A stretch of DNA of 64,000 nucleotides from Gnetum montanum (lineage: Eukaryota; Streptophyta; Gnetopsida; Gnetales; Gnetaceae): positions 180,073 to 244,072 of the forward strand of contig MNCI01010141.1 of the NCBI GenBank assembly GCA_015680685.1, read 5' to 3'. Numbering within the stretch: the stretch's first letter is position 1; each line of letters starts with the position of its first letter. A program made the translations under genes and the position numbers. Below are positions 34,501 through 46,218 of this stretch, in pieces. The notes under the pieces are model-generated. The model was given only the letters and a program-made list of their open reading frames with translations, was not told the origin of the DNA and did not search any database.

Positions 34501-36080
34501 GAACCAACTCCCGAAGTGAGGGAAGAGCTAGCTCCGATTGCGGAAGAGGAAAGAGAAATCCCCGTCGATCAAGGTGAAGAGGAAGTGTAAGTAGAGGAGT
34601 GTATGGAGGATCTTGTAGGAGATCAAGATGAAGAAGATGCCATGATGGGAGAATTTTTTGAAGGAAGGTTAGGCCTTGGTGATCCACCGAATGTAGATGA
34701 CCAAGAGGTGTTTGGTATGTTGTTCTATTATTTTTTTTCTATTAGGCTTGCTTTGTTCTTGTGAATTTTTGTTTAGGATTTTGATTGTTTTTTTCATTTT
34801 TTTGTTGTTGCAAGATCCTAATATTGAAGCGAGTGCAACCTCTAGTGTCCGAATAAGGGTACCAATGATGACGATACCTACAGAAGAGGAAACCCATGTT
34901 GAGGAAGAGTCTACGGATGAGCCCATCAGTTGGATCAAAATGCCAAGTAAGAAAGACTTCATTACGGGCATTGTCAACGAGGTGATTGATTGCATCCAAA
35001 TGGCTCATCCTGAACTAGGTATGTCTGTTTCAATATGTTGATTTCATGTTCTACATCTATTTCTATGGTCCATGTTTGATATATATTACTTTTGTATTGA
35101 TAGGTGATCAGCTAAGGTGGAAACCGTCTAAAGAAACCCACATTGATGCTTTGCCTAAACTCCTTTCAGAGATTGAGCAAGTACCAAGAAAGATCTACGA
35201 TGAGGTGGCAGGATGTGTTGTACATAATGCCAAATATCTTTGGTCTTGCAGATGCTCCATAGAATAGTTGTGGCTGAGAGTTCAAGAAGCCGAAAAGGAA
35301 ATTTCCAAACTAGCGGCAGAAAGAAATGACTATAAGTCACGTTATGACTTCGCGGTTGCTAGATTGTCGAGAAATAGTGCATGGCAAACTTCCAAAGTTA
35401 CCTACACGAGATATTGGAATCTATTGAATCATCAGGTAACTATGATTTGGGAGTTAAGTGAGAAAAAAGCACAAATTGACTTGCTCAATCTCAAGTGTCA
35501 AGATTGGAAAGCTTTCGCTTCTAAAGTACGAAAATGGGATCAAGATCAGAAGAACCACAAGCATCAATACAAGTCATTGTTAAAGGATGCATCCACAGGA
35601 TAGCTTCAGATGGAAATGTTCATAGAGGAATTAGGCCTACGGTCCTCTTTTGATACGTTTGTTAAACATACTGTTGTGGAGATGGAATCTCCTAAGAGAT
35701 TGATCATAACAGCTTTAGGGGAGGTTTCCATAGGTGAATTTCCTCTTAAGTGTCCTACGTGGACTACTGTGGACAAGGGTAAGGCCATAGCTGATGTTGA
35801 CTTAGGCCTTGATGAAACAGATTGGTCTAGTATGCTAGAAGAAGAGATCCTACGTCGACTAGAGTTTGGCTTGAGAGCTTCCTCATTCATGAGTGTTCAA
35901 TCTTGTAACATTTTTTGTTCTTTTCTTAGAAATTTTATCCTTGGATTTAGTGACTGATTGTTTTCTATTATTGTTATAGGGTCATGGTGGCAATGATGGT
36001 GATGAAGGTGGCCCTAGTGGGTGGGGCAAGATGATGCGGAGGAGCCTGAAGATCAAGCTCCTCCTGGATTTAATTCCTAG
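31567..36080 (+). pseudogene. Multi-exon gene of unknown function, antisense inside element II
   Basis: A plus-strand gene between protease and RT of a minus-strand element. Predicted exons: 31567-31697 (ATG start, MGKGKQLKGKEKKEAS), 32486-32935, 33013-33284, 33373-33593, 33670-34419 (may contain another intron), 34502-34714, 34815-35018, 35104-35904, 35980-36080 (TAG stop, tail EEPEDQAPPGFNS after one frameshift). Donors such as GTAAGG, GTAAGT, GTAAGC and GTATGT pair with acceptors ending CAG or TAG. Phases match at joins 1-2, 2-3, 3-4, 5-6, 6-7 and 7-8. The exon 4-5 join does not match in phase. The N-terminal part has a hydrophobic stretch (CLLVLELVGVLAWFGAIDL) and FGVPTDGTRVTF; its layout faintly recalls plant mobile domains, but I do not recognise it. 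An acidic Glu/Asp region follows, then a coiled coil (LRVQEAEKEISKLAAERND, from 35270). About eight stops occur, several explained by one C-to-T or G-to-A change. Confidence 0.7.
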
Positions 36081-36790
36081 TTTTGATTTGATGTTTTTTT
36101 GTTAAATTGATTATGTATATGATCTATGTATTGTGTGGGGACATTGTGCTAAGTTGTAATTTGACTTTGATACATTTATACAATTTTTTTGGTTGAGTTT
36201 TCTGTTATTCATTTTTTTTGTTTAAATTTTGAGTTTGTTTGAACATTGATAAGCGTAGATTTGAAGTAAAAATCTTTTTTTTTATTTTGGTGGTTTAAAT
36301 GTAAACACGATGCAGCAGTGTAAAATGTTTTTGTTCATTTTGTTGTTTAAGTGTAATGCACAAAGTAGGAATGCAAGTAGGAATGTAATTGTAATTGAAG
36401 CATAATCATGTAAAAGGGGAATGTGAAGGAAAACTATAATTGATAACGCAACAATGTAAGCATAAATTCGAATAGTAAACTTGAATTGAGAGAAAACAAA
36501 TGTAAGAAAATGCTCTAGTTTGAGGCCATTTCGGGGCATGCGCACATGTGTCTCAATTTAAAGTCATGACGGACTGTAGTCTTGATGTTCTAGTTTAAGG
36601 CCATTTCGGGCCCCATGCACTAGTTTAAGGCCATTTTAGGCCATGTGTAAACAAGAGAAGTTTCAAGTGATACTGGTGGGTTTCTTGGTAAATTGGCCAT
36701 TTCTGGCCATGGCTAGTTTTATGTCGTTGTGGACATGTGATAGTTTAACGTTATTTCTCACGATGAATGAGGTTTAATTGTTTAGTAATT
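36081..36790. repeat. Spacer with six or more AGTTTA stem-loops
   Basis: Units at 36517, 36555, 36591, 36622, 36714 and 36742. Arms include GGCC/GGCC (36597-36612 region), AGTC-atgacg-GACT (about 36562-36575) and ATGTC-gttgtg-GACAT (36721-36736). TTGGCCATTTCTGGCCATGG at about 36692-36711 is another self-pairing word. No coding sequence is seen. Confidence 0.6.
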
Positions 36791-36791
36791 T

Positions 36792-38160
36792 TTATATTTT
36801 TCTTAATTTAACATTAGGACTTGTGCTAATAGGTATGATTCTGTACTCAGCATCCCTTTCGCTGATCACACTGAACGGTAATTCAGCCCAAGGGACGTCT
36901 GGTGGAACAAGCTCTATGTTGGTGTCTTCTAGTGTTTCCGTATGTACAATAGTTTCTATGTTTGCTGTAGTTTCTAGGTTAGGCGGTCTATGTACAGTTT
37001 CAGGTTCAGGTGTTTCTATGATAGGTGAAGTTTCTTTTACATCTGATGGATCACTGTTTACTAGTTGCATGCAACTTTATTTTTCCTTTGTGTCATCCTA
37101 TTGTTTTGGTTGTTCGGTAGTTGGTTTTGGTTTATCAAGAATGTTGTCATCTTGTTTAGGCTCTTCAAACTTAACCTCCAAGCCTTGGTTTGTATCCGTA
37201 TGTGACGAGATGGTAGATGTAGTAGCATCCCCGTGTATGATGATTTCACCACCTTCATAAGGTGGGTGAATCTCTTGGTGTATGGGGGAAGAGACTACTT
37301 TGAGTTGGGCTAGCCAGGGTCTTCCCAATATTAAATTGAACCCTGGCATCTCGTCGATGATAACGAAGTTAGTAGATGTGGGGAATCGATCCCCTACTAT
37401 AAAGTCCAAATTTATTATGCCTTTTACTACTACACGTGATCCACTAAACGATTTTAAACATGTGATGGAAGTTGGTCTAATTAGTTTTGTAAGCCCTAAT
37501 TGTTCAATGATAGGAAAGGTACTGCGTTTGTAGCGGTTCCGTCATCTACATGCACTCTATGTATTTTGAATTGATTTACTTGTATCATTATGAACATAGG
37601 TGCTATTGTTACTTATCCTATTTTCTCATCAATTTTGATGTTGTTAGTGTGGAAGCCTAGTGATTTAGAAGTCGATCCTTGAGGCAAATACATTACCACA
37701 TGAATAGACGGTTCATTCGGAGGTAAGTCTTCGCTTACTGGGATCGATGTCAACATGTGTACTAGGGCTTCACGATGAGTTTGAGAGGTTAACATTAGGT
37801 CATATAGGCTTAATGAAGTGTTTTTCTGTTTAAGTGTCTATGTAACCTGTGTTAGGGCTATTGCTAAATCTTTACCGTTAGGTTTATCCTTGTTAGTAGT
37901 TACCTGGTCCATCAGGCCCAACAGTTTTATCTCATGTATAGCTAGTCTGACATTTTCTTCTGTAACCATTGATTTAGATGTATCATGTATTCCTGATGAT
38001 TCTCCCTTATAGCTCGTGTTCAGTTCGTTAGTAGGCGATGTCATGGGTACTACACTTAATGGAGTAGGCTTGGGGGCTCCTAAGGCAAGCCGCTGATGTT
38101 CTTTCTTCAAGCGTTCCTGTGTGAGCCTTTCTGCCAGGTGTTCCCATGTGTGGCGTGGGG
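36792..38160 (-). pseudogene. Protease region and C-terminal linker of gag-pro, element II
   Basis: The active site reads HRVHVDDGTATNAVPFL (about 37510-37560, minus), the V-D-D-G form usual in Tat proteases. The second half has FNLILGRPWLAQL (about 37290-37330), matching the hydrophobic-LGRPWL motif. Upstream lies a helical segment (ENVRLAIHEIKLLGLMDQV, about 37900). Downstream is an acidic Thr/Glu/Pro-rich linker ending ISTSPNVKLRKI at 36792, after which coding stops. RT resumes only at about 30165, so expression of pol would need splicing across about 6.6 kb, as known on a smaller scale in Ogre elements. Frameshifts and stops are present. Confidence 0.8.
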
Positions 38161-38720
38161 GAACAGTTGGTTTCTGAAAATCAGGTTGCTTCGGAACCCG
38201 TATGACATATGGAGTAAGACAGGGTTACGGTTGGATGGTTGAAGGCGGTTGAGTGTCAGGCTGCCTAGGCACCCTGACGACATATGGGGTTGGCCTAGTA
38301 GAAGGTTGAGGTGCGGAGGGTTGCTTATTAGGATGCTTAGGCACCCTTACAACATACTGGGTCAGTCTATTTTGTGTTTGTGGAGTGGAATATTGGTGGT
38401 TATCAGGATGTTTGGGTATCCTGACAACATATGGAGTTGGTCTAGTTGGTGGTTGTACCTCCATAGTTGCAACTGCAGGTAGCACCCGGACTACATAGGG
38501 AGCGGGTTGGGTAGGTGGTTGTGTGTTTGCGGTAGTAGTAGTAGGGGGTACACACACTACGTATGGTTTAGCTTGTGGCGGTATGGTAGAGGCTACCACC
38601 GTGGGAGGTACCCAGATGACATAAGGTCTTTGCAGGGTAGGCGGGTTATATGGAGATGATTGAGGTGCGGGTGTTTGTGTAGTAGGAGGAATACGAACTA
38701 CAAATGGTCTCCTAGGTGTT
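38160..38720 (-). repeat. PYVVRVP peptide repeat region in gag-pro of element II
   Basis: The minus strand encodes at least eight degenerate copies of a Pro-rich unit with core PYVVRVP (variants PFVVRIP, PYVIWVP, PYVVCVP, PYVVRVL, QYVVRVP, PYVIRVP), spaced about 17-30 residues with Pro/Thr/Gln linkers. It lies between the zinc-knuckle end of Gag and the protease. The peptide core stays recognisable while the linkers vary, which suggests past selection on the core. The function is unknown. Confidence 0.75.
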
Positions 38721-41115
38721 TACTGTTCATTATCTAAATAAATGGTGTTAATCCTAGGTGCTTCTTGTTCGTTATCTAGGTAGATAGTGTTAATTATGTA
38801 TGGTGCTTCCTTAGTATTTAGTGGGTCCTTATATATGCCCATGGATTGGTTTTGCGGTTGAACTGGGTTGGACTCATCAAAAGTTATTTCACCCCTATCT
38901 ATCATTTTTTGAATGTCTTTTTTTAGGGTGAAACAAAAATCAGTACCATGTCCGTTACGTTGATGGTACTCACAAAACCTATCGAGCCTAAATCCTTTTG
39001 GGACAGGAGGCTCGTTAGGTGTAGCCAAGCTTGGATTCTTGACCAATTCACAGAATCGATCATTTTTTTGAATAGCTGCAGGAGACATCTACTTGTGTTT
39101 CATCATTCCATCCTTCAAAAGTTGGTTAAATAGTTGAGAAGGCTTCACAGGCAGTGGTGTGTATTGAGAGGGATCTTTCCTCTCAAAGTTTCGGGCATGA
39201 CCTGTTGTAGTAGTTTGTGATATAGAAGGTTCAGGTGCACTAGCGGGAGCAGGTCTAGCATAGTTAGTAGGGGCGGTAGGCAGTTTTCCTTGTTGTCACA
39301 TACTCATTTGTTGTGTTTCTGCTACTGCTGCTATAGTCAGCTTAGCCTTTTCTTTATCTTTTTTGTTATGTTGGTTTTTAAAGGATGAATAGGCAGGGTC
39401 ATGACTGTTTTGTGCAGCTTCTTCAATATTCTTTATTTGTACAAATGCTTGGCTAAGAGTGCGTGCGTTAAGATAGTATAATTTGGACTTTACAACATTA
39501 ACAACCCCTTTTAGAATAGTGAGGAGATAAGTCTCTGGGATTGGCTGATGGAGCTCATTGAGGGTAGCACTCCATAGGTTCAAGTGGTGCTTGCTTGACC
39601 TATATGAGGCTATCAAGTGTTGCTTCAGGCTTCAAGTTATACTTAAACCTGGTAATGAACTGGTGTAATAAATCTTCCAAAGAAGATATGGAGTTTCGGG
39701 GCAAAGCCCAATGCTAGTCAAGTGCTCTTCCTGTGAGGGACATGGGGAACACTCGCAAGATGGCATGTGGCCATGCCTGAAGCAACACACACTCTAGTAT
39801 AAATGTTACAAGATGGGTGTTGGGGTCTGTTTCCCCATTGTATTTAGTTAACATGGGTAAGGAAACACCCTTAGGTAATGTTAGAGGTGGAACCGAAGAG
39901 CTGATAGGGTCATCCTGATAGAAATCTACTATCTTAAGCTCTTCGTCGATAGCTGTTTTGAGGCGCTTGACCTCATCAGTTAGCTCTTGCATCAGTTTTT
40001 TGGCTTCAGCCCAGTCTTGGGCACTAGGTGAAATGGCAGGTTGGTTATGTTGTGTAGTATGCAAGTTAGATTGTTGTAGGGTGGGTGGGAAAGAGGAAAG
40101 TTGAGTGGTTGGAGGTTGCGCTTGTGGAATATTCATGGTAGGTGCTACTAAGGGTGGCATACTGTAAGGAAAGGGTTGTTGTTATTGTTGTTGTTGCACC
40201 TGAGGGATGTTCATTGGTGGAATTGTAGGAGGTGGTATGTTGTAGTGAGGGGGTTGATGCAGTTGCATGCCAGTCACAGCCCACTGTCCAGTTATGATTT
40301 GTGAGGAAACACCCTAAACTTGTTGAGTTGAAGTGGTGAAGGATGTTCCTTGGGTTTGTATTCATGGTATATAGTGAGTGGATGTTGAAGCAGGTATCAC
40401 AGACGGAATCCCGATCACTCGGGGTGGGAAGGTTACTTCTACATTAGTTTGAGGGGGGTGTTGTTGGGGTTGTATTTGTAAGAGAGGGGATAACATGGTG
40501 ACTGGAGGAATAGTGGTGATGGGTATATTGAATTGAGTATTGGTCACAAGGAGAGTGGGAATAAGAGTGAATGGTTCCTGTTGAGGCACATGTTCTTGAG
40601 TGGTTTTAAATGAATGAAGGGACATAGTCTCGCCTGTGAAAGGGTGAAACAACAGGTTCGCTTAAGTATGTGGACTGAGAGTATGGTATGAATCCTCATG
40701 TTTGGACTGAGTGGAAAAGTCATCCTTCTCTTCCAATTGAGGATTTACCATGGACTGGTCCAGAGACTGACTCCTTGCTAGGAGGAGCTATGAGATGAGC
40801 TCAGAGTAGTGCTCTGGAAAAGGAATGATGTCATATGGGGAGGGGATGAACTCATGTCCTTCCTTATGAATCAATTCATACTATTTCTTAGCCTCCAGTT
40901 TAGTTTGATCTATTGCCAAATTGAATTGGATCTTTACACATATAAAATTATACTGTTCCTGTGTTATGAAATTAAATGATGGATTCTTCCCTTGTAGTTT
41001 GAGAGATTGGCGAGGTTCCCCCTGGTATGGGTTGCATGATGGGTATCGGCATTTCCATGGAGAGATTGGCATTAGAAGTGGACATGTTAGAAGTGTTCAT
41101 GTTGGTTGGATCCAT
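38720..41115 (-). pseudogene. Gag of element II, degenerate
   Basis: A possible start is at 41115 (MDPTNMNTSNMSTSNAN), with a frame change soon after to the frame of 40881-41072. The N-terminal third is Pro/Gln/Thr-rich. The capsid region reads TLPKGVSLPMLTKYNGETDPNT..ECVLLQAWPHAILRVFPMSLTG (about 39720-39900), then SSKHHLNLWSATLNELHQ..ETYLLTILKGV (about 39480-39600). A knuckle-like RFCEYHQRNGHGTDFCFTL (C-x2-H-x4-H-x4-C, about 38930-38990) is the form common in Tat/Ogre Gag. Stops occur at several CAG-to-TAG type positions. No separate ORF1 upstream of gag, as in legume Ogres, is visible. Confidence 0.8.
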
Positions 41116-41871
41116 GTCTAGAATGATCTATGTGTCAAGGTAAGTATGAGATAATGTTAAGTGAAAAATGATAAAAATTTGGCTAAGTATGAAATTATGA
41201 ACAGCATACTCAACATATAACCCTGTATGCTCAGCGTGTGAGGGTTATACATAGTGTGTGAGGGTTATACATAGTGTATGAACACTAGTCACAGCGTACA
41301 GGCACTATTGTCAGCGTACAGGAACTGGTCACAGCGTGTGAACTGGGTTCACAATGTACAAAATGCAATAGTCAGCGTACAGGAACTGGTCACAATGTGT
41401 GAACTAGGTTCACAGTGTACAAACTGCAATAGTCAGTGTACTGAAAATACGACAGCGTGTAGATAGGGTCTACAGTGTGCAGAGAAACAGGGCAGCGTGT
41501 AGACAGGGTCTACAGCGTGCAGAGTAAGTGGTCAGCATGTACCAAGGGTGAAGTACAGCGTGCAACCTTATAGGTAAGAAAAACTAAGTGTTTTAAGATA
41601 AAAATGAAAGAATAACATAGGGTATATCCCAGAAAAATGAAAATTTTGCAAAGGGAAAGGCTAAGTCACAGCATGTACCAAGTACAGCGTGTAGATTTGG
41701 CTGAAGAGGGTGCAGATCTGGATGAGGAAAACTCAGATCTAGAGCTGATGAAGGTAGATCTGATGGAATCTAGAGTAGATCCAAGACTGTGAGGAGCATA
41801 TCTACAAGGTGGTGCAGCAGATCTGAAGAGAACAGGCCTAGATTGAAGTAGATCTGAGAAATTATGAAGAA
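41116..41871 (-). other. 5' leader of element II with CAGCGTGTGAAC and AGATCT repeats
   Basis: 41220-41580 is an irregular array of CAGCGTGTGAAC, CAGCGTACAGGAACTGGTCA and TCTACAGTGTGCAG words, repeating every 30-60 bases. 41690-41860 contains five AGATCT palindromes. Both compositions recur upstream of and inside intron 1 of the antisense gene (31420-31540 and 31960-32140). Confidence 0.55.
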
Positions 41872-41896
41872 GGGCCCTACTTCTAGCGCCAGAAAC
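41872..41896 (-). promoter_or_regulatory. Primer binding site region of element II
   Basis: The minus strand after the LTR reads GTTTCTGGCGCTAGAAGTAG. The TGGCGCTAGAAG core is a primer-binding-site type common in plant Tat elements. I do not assign the tRNA with certainty. Confidence 0.6.
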
Positions 41897-44056
41897 TATA
41901 CCGTCTGAAATCGTCGGTGCCAGGCTAGAATGTTACGGGCATCGAAAGATTCGTAGAAAAGCACAGCAGACCCTACCTCCACTTGAGGGCAAGCTAGAAA
42001 CAGACAAAGGCAGAGTGCTTGGATGGTAAGCACATGGATCCAACAAGGACTTCCCCAACGTTTGCCGCTACAACACGTTGGGTTATACGTAAACTACAAC
42101 TAAATGTAAACTAGTACAAAACGTACAAAAAATGCAAACATGCGTAAACATAGAAAACAATGTAAACTGTAATGAAAGTTGGTGAAATGTATCAAATGTA
42201 TTGAAAAAGAGTGTGTACAAAGCACCAGTCCATATGCAGTTGTGGATCTACACAAGGCAGACGTATAGCCCCGGTTGATGAGGATGGGTGATGGCAGCTA
42301 CTGGGAATTTCTATAGGCACAGCGTGAATGCTGTATGCTTAGCATGTAGGATGTATGCTCAGCATGCAAGATGTATGCCCAGTGTGTGAGATTTGTGCTC
42401 CCATGCTCTATGTGTGAAAATGACCAACTTTTCGAACCTCCTTCGAACTGACTCCCACCCTGATTTAGTCAAAAATTGGGGTTTTTATATGATCTTAGAG
42501 CGTGGAATTCGGATCTAGAGTGGGATGATTGGCTATGCGAGGTGAAAGTTATGAATCTAGCAATAGGTGGGGCATTGACCAATGCAAAAGAATAAAATTT
42601 TACAAGTATACAACGTGAACACTGTCCAGTTCACACGCTGGGTGTGCAGACCCTCAGCGTGTGAACTTTCATGCCCACAAAAAATGCATGAATGATAGTT
42701 GTACAATAGATTTCATGGTTCTAGCCTGTAGATCTGAGCTCTGGCATCTTTTTTCTAGCATCAACATGTCATTTTGAACTTTGGGGTGTCTTGGCATGTC
42801 CATATAGTTTCCAACGTGTGAGTTTGGGTGTTTGGCGTGTTTCTGTACCCTCATATGCTAGGCGTATATGCTCCATACGCTGGACAATAGGTGGTCAAGA
42901 GGGAAATATTTTGACCTATATTTAAATGTTTGAAGCTATTTTTGACCATGGATCTGGATGCCTGATGTCATAAGTATATTTCCTGTCAAATTTGGGCTCA
43001 TTTGGCCTTGATTTAGCAGGGTTTTGGGAGGCCTGAAGTTGATCATGTTGGCCACACACTGGGCGTATATGTCGGGCGTATAGGCCAGCGTGTGAGCATA
43101 AAAACTACAATTTAGGAATCATATATGGTATGCTAGGGCTTTTACACTAATCCCTAAGTCTTGGTGTTCCTCCCAGTCATCCAAGAGCTGATTTTGACTT
43201 CATTTCGATGGAGTTTTGGGCTCATCTCTGAGGTGCATGATGGTTGTACGTTGTGGGGTATACGCTGGGCGTATAGGCCAGCATGTGAGGCCAAAAATGA
43301 TACTTTTGATGCCAAAAATGGAATTTTTCAAAGCCTATGATGATCTATACTAGATATCCATGTCCCAAGGGTCAACCCCATGCCAAAAAATTGCCTGAAA
43401 GTGCCTGTTTTGGGTCACCTTTGAAGTCATACGCTGGGCGTGCAGGATGTACATGCTCAGCGTGTGAACTCAAAAGTGCATGATTTCAAGATTAAAACTG
43501 GATTTTCTTGAGCCCATAGTGATGCCTAACAATTTCCATATCTCTAAGAGTTGATTCCTTGTGAAAATATTGCTTTGAAGTGCCTATTTTAGGTCACCTT
43601 TGAAGTCATACGCTAGGCGTACATGTTGGGCGTGTGAGCTAGTGTGTAGGCAGAAAATGACCCGTTTGGTACCAAAAATTTGATTGTTAGGAGCCGGAGA
43701 CTGCCTGAAACCTTAGGGAAGGTCATGTGGAGTCTATACCTTTGATTCTGGCCTATTTTGATGAGTTTTTAAGGCTCAAAAGTTACTACACACTGGGCCA
43801 TACGCTGGGCATGTATAGGCTAGTGTACAGGATGCATACTTAGTAAAAACCAAGTATTTTGAGTTCAAAATTTTCCAAGTTTGATGTCATATGTCACTGT
43901 AGTCTTCTATGGATCCCAAGGGACCATTTATTACTTAGTTTGACTCCGTTTGAACCTATCTGTGAGGTCCTCAAGCTTCAGTCATGCTGAGGAGCATCAT
44001 GACTTAGCTCGATTCTTGTTGGAGAAGTGATAAGCTTAGAATTTTGTGATGTTTCA
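41897..44056 (-). repeat. 5' LTR of element II (2160 bp)
   Basis: It pairs full length with 23133-25291. The minus start TGAAACATC (44056) is intact. The 3' terminus is TA instead of CA (41897-41898). The 13-bp inverted repeat is perfect here as well (42628-42640 with 42655-42667). Confidence 0.93.
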
Positions 44057-44829
44057 GGAAACAATCCCACTCATGGGGGAGATCAACCTTATATTGGAGA
44101 CACCCTTCATATCATTTGAATCCAAATGCTTATCATGTTCAACATCCTATTTCTCTAATTGGGCCAACATACTTTATCTCACCACAATACCATTCTCCTC
44201 AATACTATCAACCCATGCCTCCAACACAACCACCTCCTTGTACACCTTATACTCCTCCTAAATTTTAGCATTCTCATCCTTTCCCTCCTTCCACAGTGCC
44301 ACCAATTGTTCCTAAGGTACCTGCACCACAGCAACAGCCCACGAACAACACTTGTGCTACTACTACCAACAGTAGTGAGAAACCTCAACAACATCAAAAG
44401 CGTCCCTTCTTTAAACACGACCGTAAGATCGGACAACATAATTCAGAGGCCACTACATCTTCCAACTTAGCACAAGTTCCACACTATGGTGCACTCTTAC
44501 CTTCAAACCCAACACCTCATGTAACTTCATCAGGGCCACCAATTAACACTCCAACAACCATATGACCCAATGAACACAAGAATAGAGAGTGACAACCCAA
44601 TCCTTGCATACCATCTAATGGTCCCAAATATCATAGTGGGTCAACTCATTATCCAGGAACTACATTGTATAAATTGCCCCACTATGCTCATTATAATCAA
44701 GTGTGTGAACCTTGGTGGGGTAAGTATGTCCAAGTCCCAATACTCCCAACATGCAAGAATCCTTATCTTCCATTTATTAATCCTTGCCATGCTTAACCGT
44801 TTAGTTATGGGGGATATACCCCATTCTAA
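44057..44829 (+). pseudogene. Gag of element C, C-terminal part after element II
   Basis: It continues the frame cut at 23132. It is a Pro/Thr/Asn-rich tail with PPIVPKVPAPQQQPTNN, HVTSSGPPINTPTT and a final SYGGYTPF before TAA at 44827-44829. The tail matches 56313-56900 (minus) in element E residue by residue in long stretches. Two polypurine-like motifs lie in it (about 44066-44082 and 44800-44814), in different reading frames. Confidence 0.8.
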
Positions 44830-46218
44830 TAACAAGTAGGATTAATAAATTTTTTTCAATTTTCTTTGATTTTACAACTTTTTTCTTTCCATTTTTTCAT
44901 TTTTCAACTTTTTGTTTTATCTTTTTGTGATTTTATGTTTTTATATTTTTACATTTTTTGTAAGTAATCTCATCTACGAATAAAACACTCATGTGGATCA
45001 TTGGTTGAGGTGTGTTCTATGTTATTAAGTCATGAGTGATCAATTATTTGGAACAATGAGCCCATTACACCCACTCATCCGCTCTACAAATAAGAGGTTC
45101 TGTTCGAGGGTACAGTGATATTCTTGATATTTCTAAAACTTAAAACTAATTTTGTTTTCATTGTACCCAGAATGAAGAAGGATGAATCAAGAGGGAATGA
45201 TTGGCATGTGACATCAAGGGGACTTGCGGATTCTCTTTGGTGATGTATGTGGAAGTTATCATGCAACATGGTTATACTAAGATCCTTGTAGATCTAATGA
45301 AAATGGGAGTAAGAGTAATCAAAAGGGCACTCGAAAATCAAATGTTGTTCTAGGGGATCCCACTAGAAAGACATGCACCCATGCCTAAAGGTTGGCAGCT
45401 CCTCTGGAATCAGTAAAGTAAAAAAATAAAAGAAAAGAAAAAGAAAAAGGAAGTGCCACAAAATAAAAATCACTCCTCCCTTAAATAAAATGCCAAGTGA
45501 TCATACACCTTGTTGCTATGGTACTCTCATAGTTACTCATCATGGGATGAAACAATGCGATGTCACTGATTAGAGGTATGGACTTGGTCCTGATCTTGGA
45601 ATGACAGGTTAATGACACATTAATCATGCTTTTCATGCAGGATTCATTGTGCCCTAGGTCAATTAGCTCATGTCCCAATCTCTACGATCCTTTTCTCTAG
45701 TTCATCTCATCTCACTGTTCTTGTAATTGTAGCTTGTGTCCTGTGTAACATAGAATTCTCATCTCATTTCGGTAATATTTACATGTGTGTGTTTTGTGAA
45801 GTTAGTGCGAATTACATTTAACCCTTCTAGTGCCCATGGACACTTTAAGTGTGGTTACACAAGGGCATTATATGTTGAAACCTGCTTTGGGGAGGATCCA
45901 CTTTTGTAATCTTTTGTAATCATCTCTTAGGACATAGCCCACACACACAATTTCTTACCCTCAGCTTAATTTTTCAATTGATTTTCCTTCCCTATTATTA
46001 TCCCTTATAATTTCAACATTCCAATGTACCATTACATACCCTTTTTCTTACCACCCAAGTTTTTATTGATAAAATCCACACTGTCATCATTCATGATGCC
46101 TATTGAATCAAGGAAATTACCCTAGAACTACTTGATACTAGCCAATGTCCTCAATTTCTAACTTTAATTTCGAAAAAATCATTAAAATAGTCAGTATTTT
46201 TCATGTGTCTCATATTAC
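44830..46218 (+). other. Spacer of element C where pol would be expected
   Basis: It begins with a T-rich tract (44850-44960). No RT, RNase H or integrase motif in any frame that I can find. It matches 54900-56300 of element E in inverted orientation, including TGTGGATCATTGGTTGAGG-like and CACTTTAAGTGTGGTTACAC words, so this pol-less spacer is an inherited module. Confidence 0.65.

Larger units (their letters stand above)
23133..44056 (-). mobile_element. Element II: giant Ogre-like Tat retrotransposon (20,924 bp) with an antisense gene
   Basis: Two LTRs of 2159 bp (23133-25291) and 2160 bp (41897-44056) flank, in minus-strand order, a leader, gag with zinc knuckle, a PYVVRVP repeat region, DDG protease, a 6.6-kb interval, RT, RNase H, archaeal-type RNase H and integrase. 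The left flank GGCAA (23128-23132) and right flank GGAAA (44057-44061) form a 5-bp target duplication with one mismatch. Joining the flanks restores the gag sequence seen uninterrupted in element E (57060-57110). The long LTRs, the split between protease and RT, and the second RNase H are features of the Ogre/Tat group. The antisense multi-exon gene in the split is the distinctive part. Confidence 0.92.

Noticed and set aside
44179-44439. Arg/Trp-rich minus-strand ORF
   Set aside because: It is the complement of the Gag C-terminal Pro/Thr/Gln-rich coding sequence of element C.
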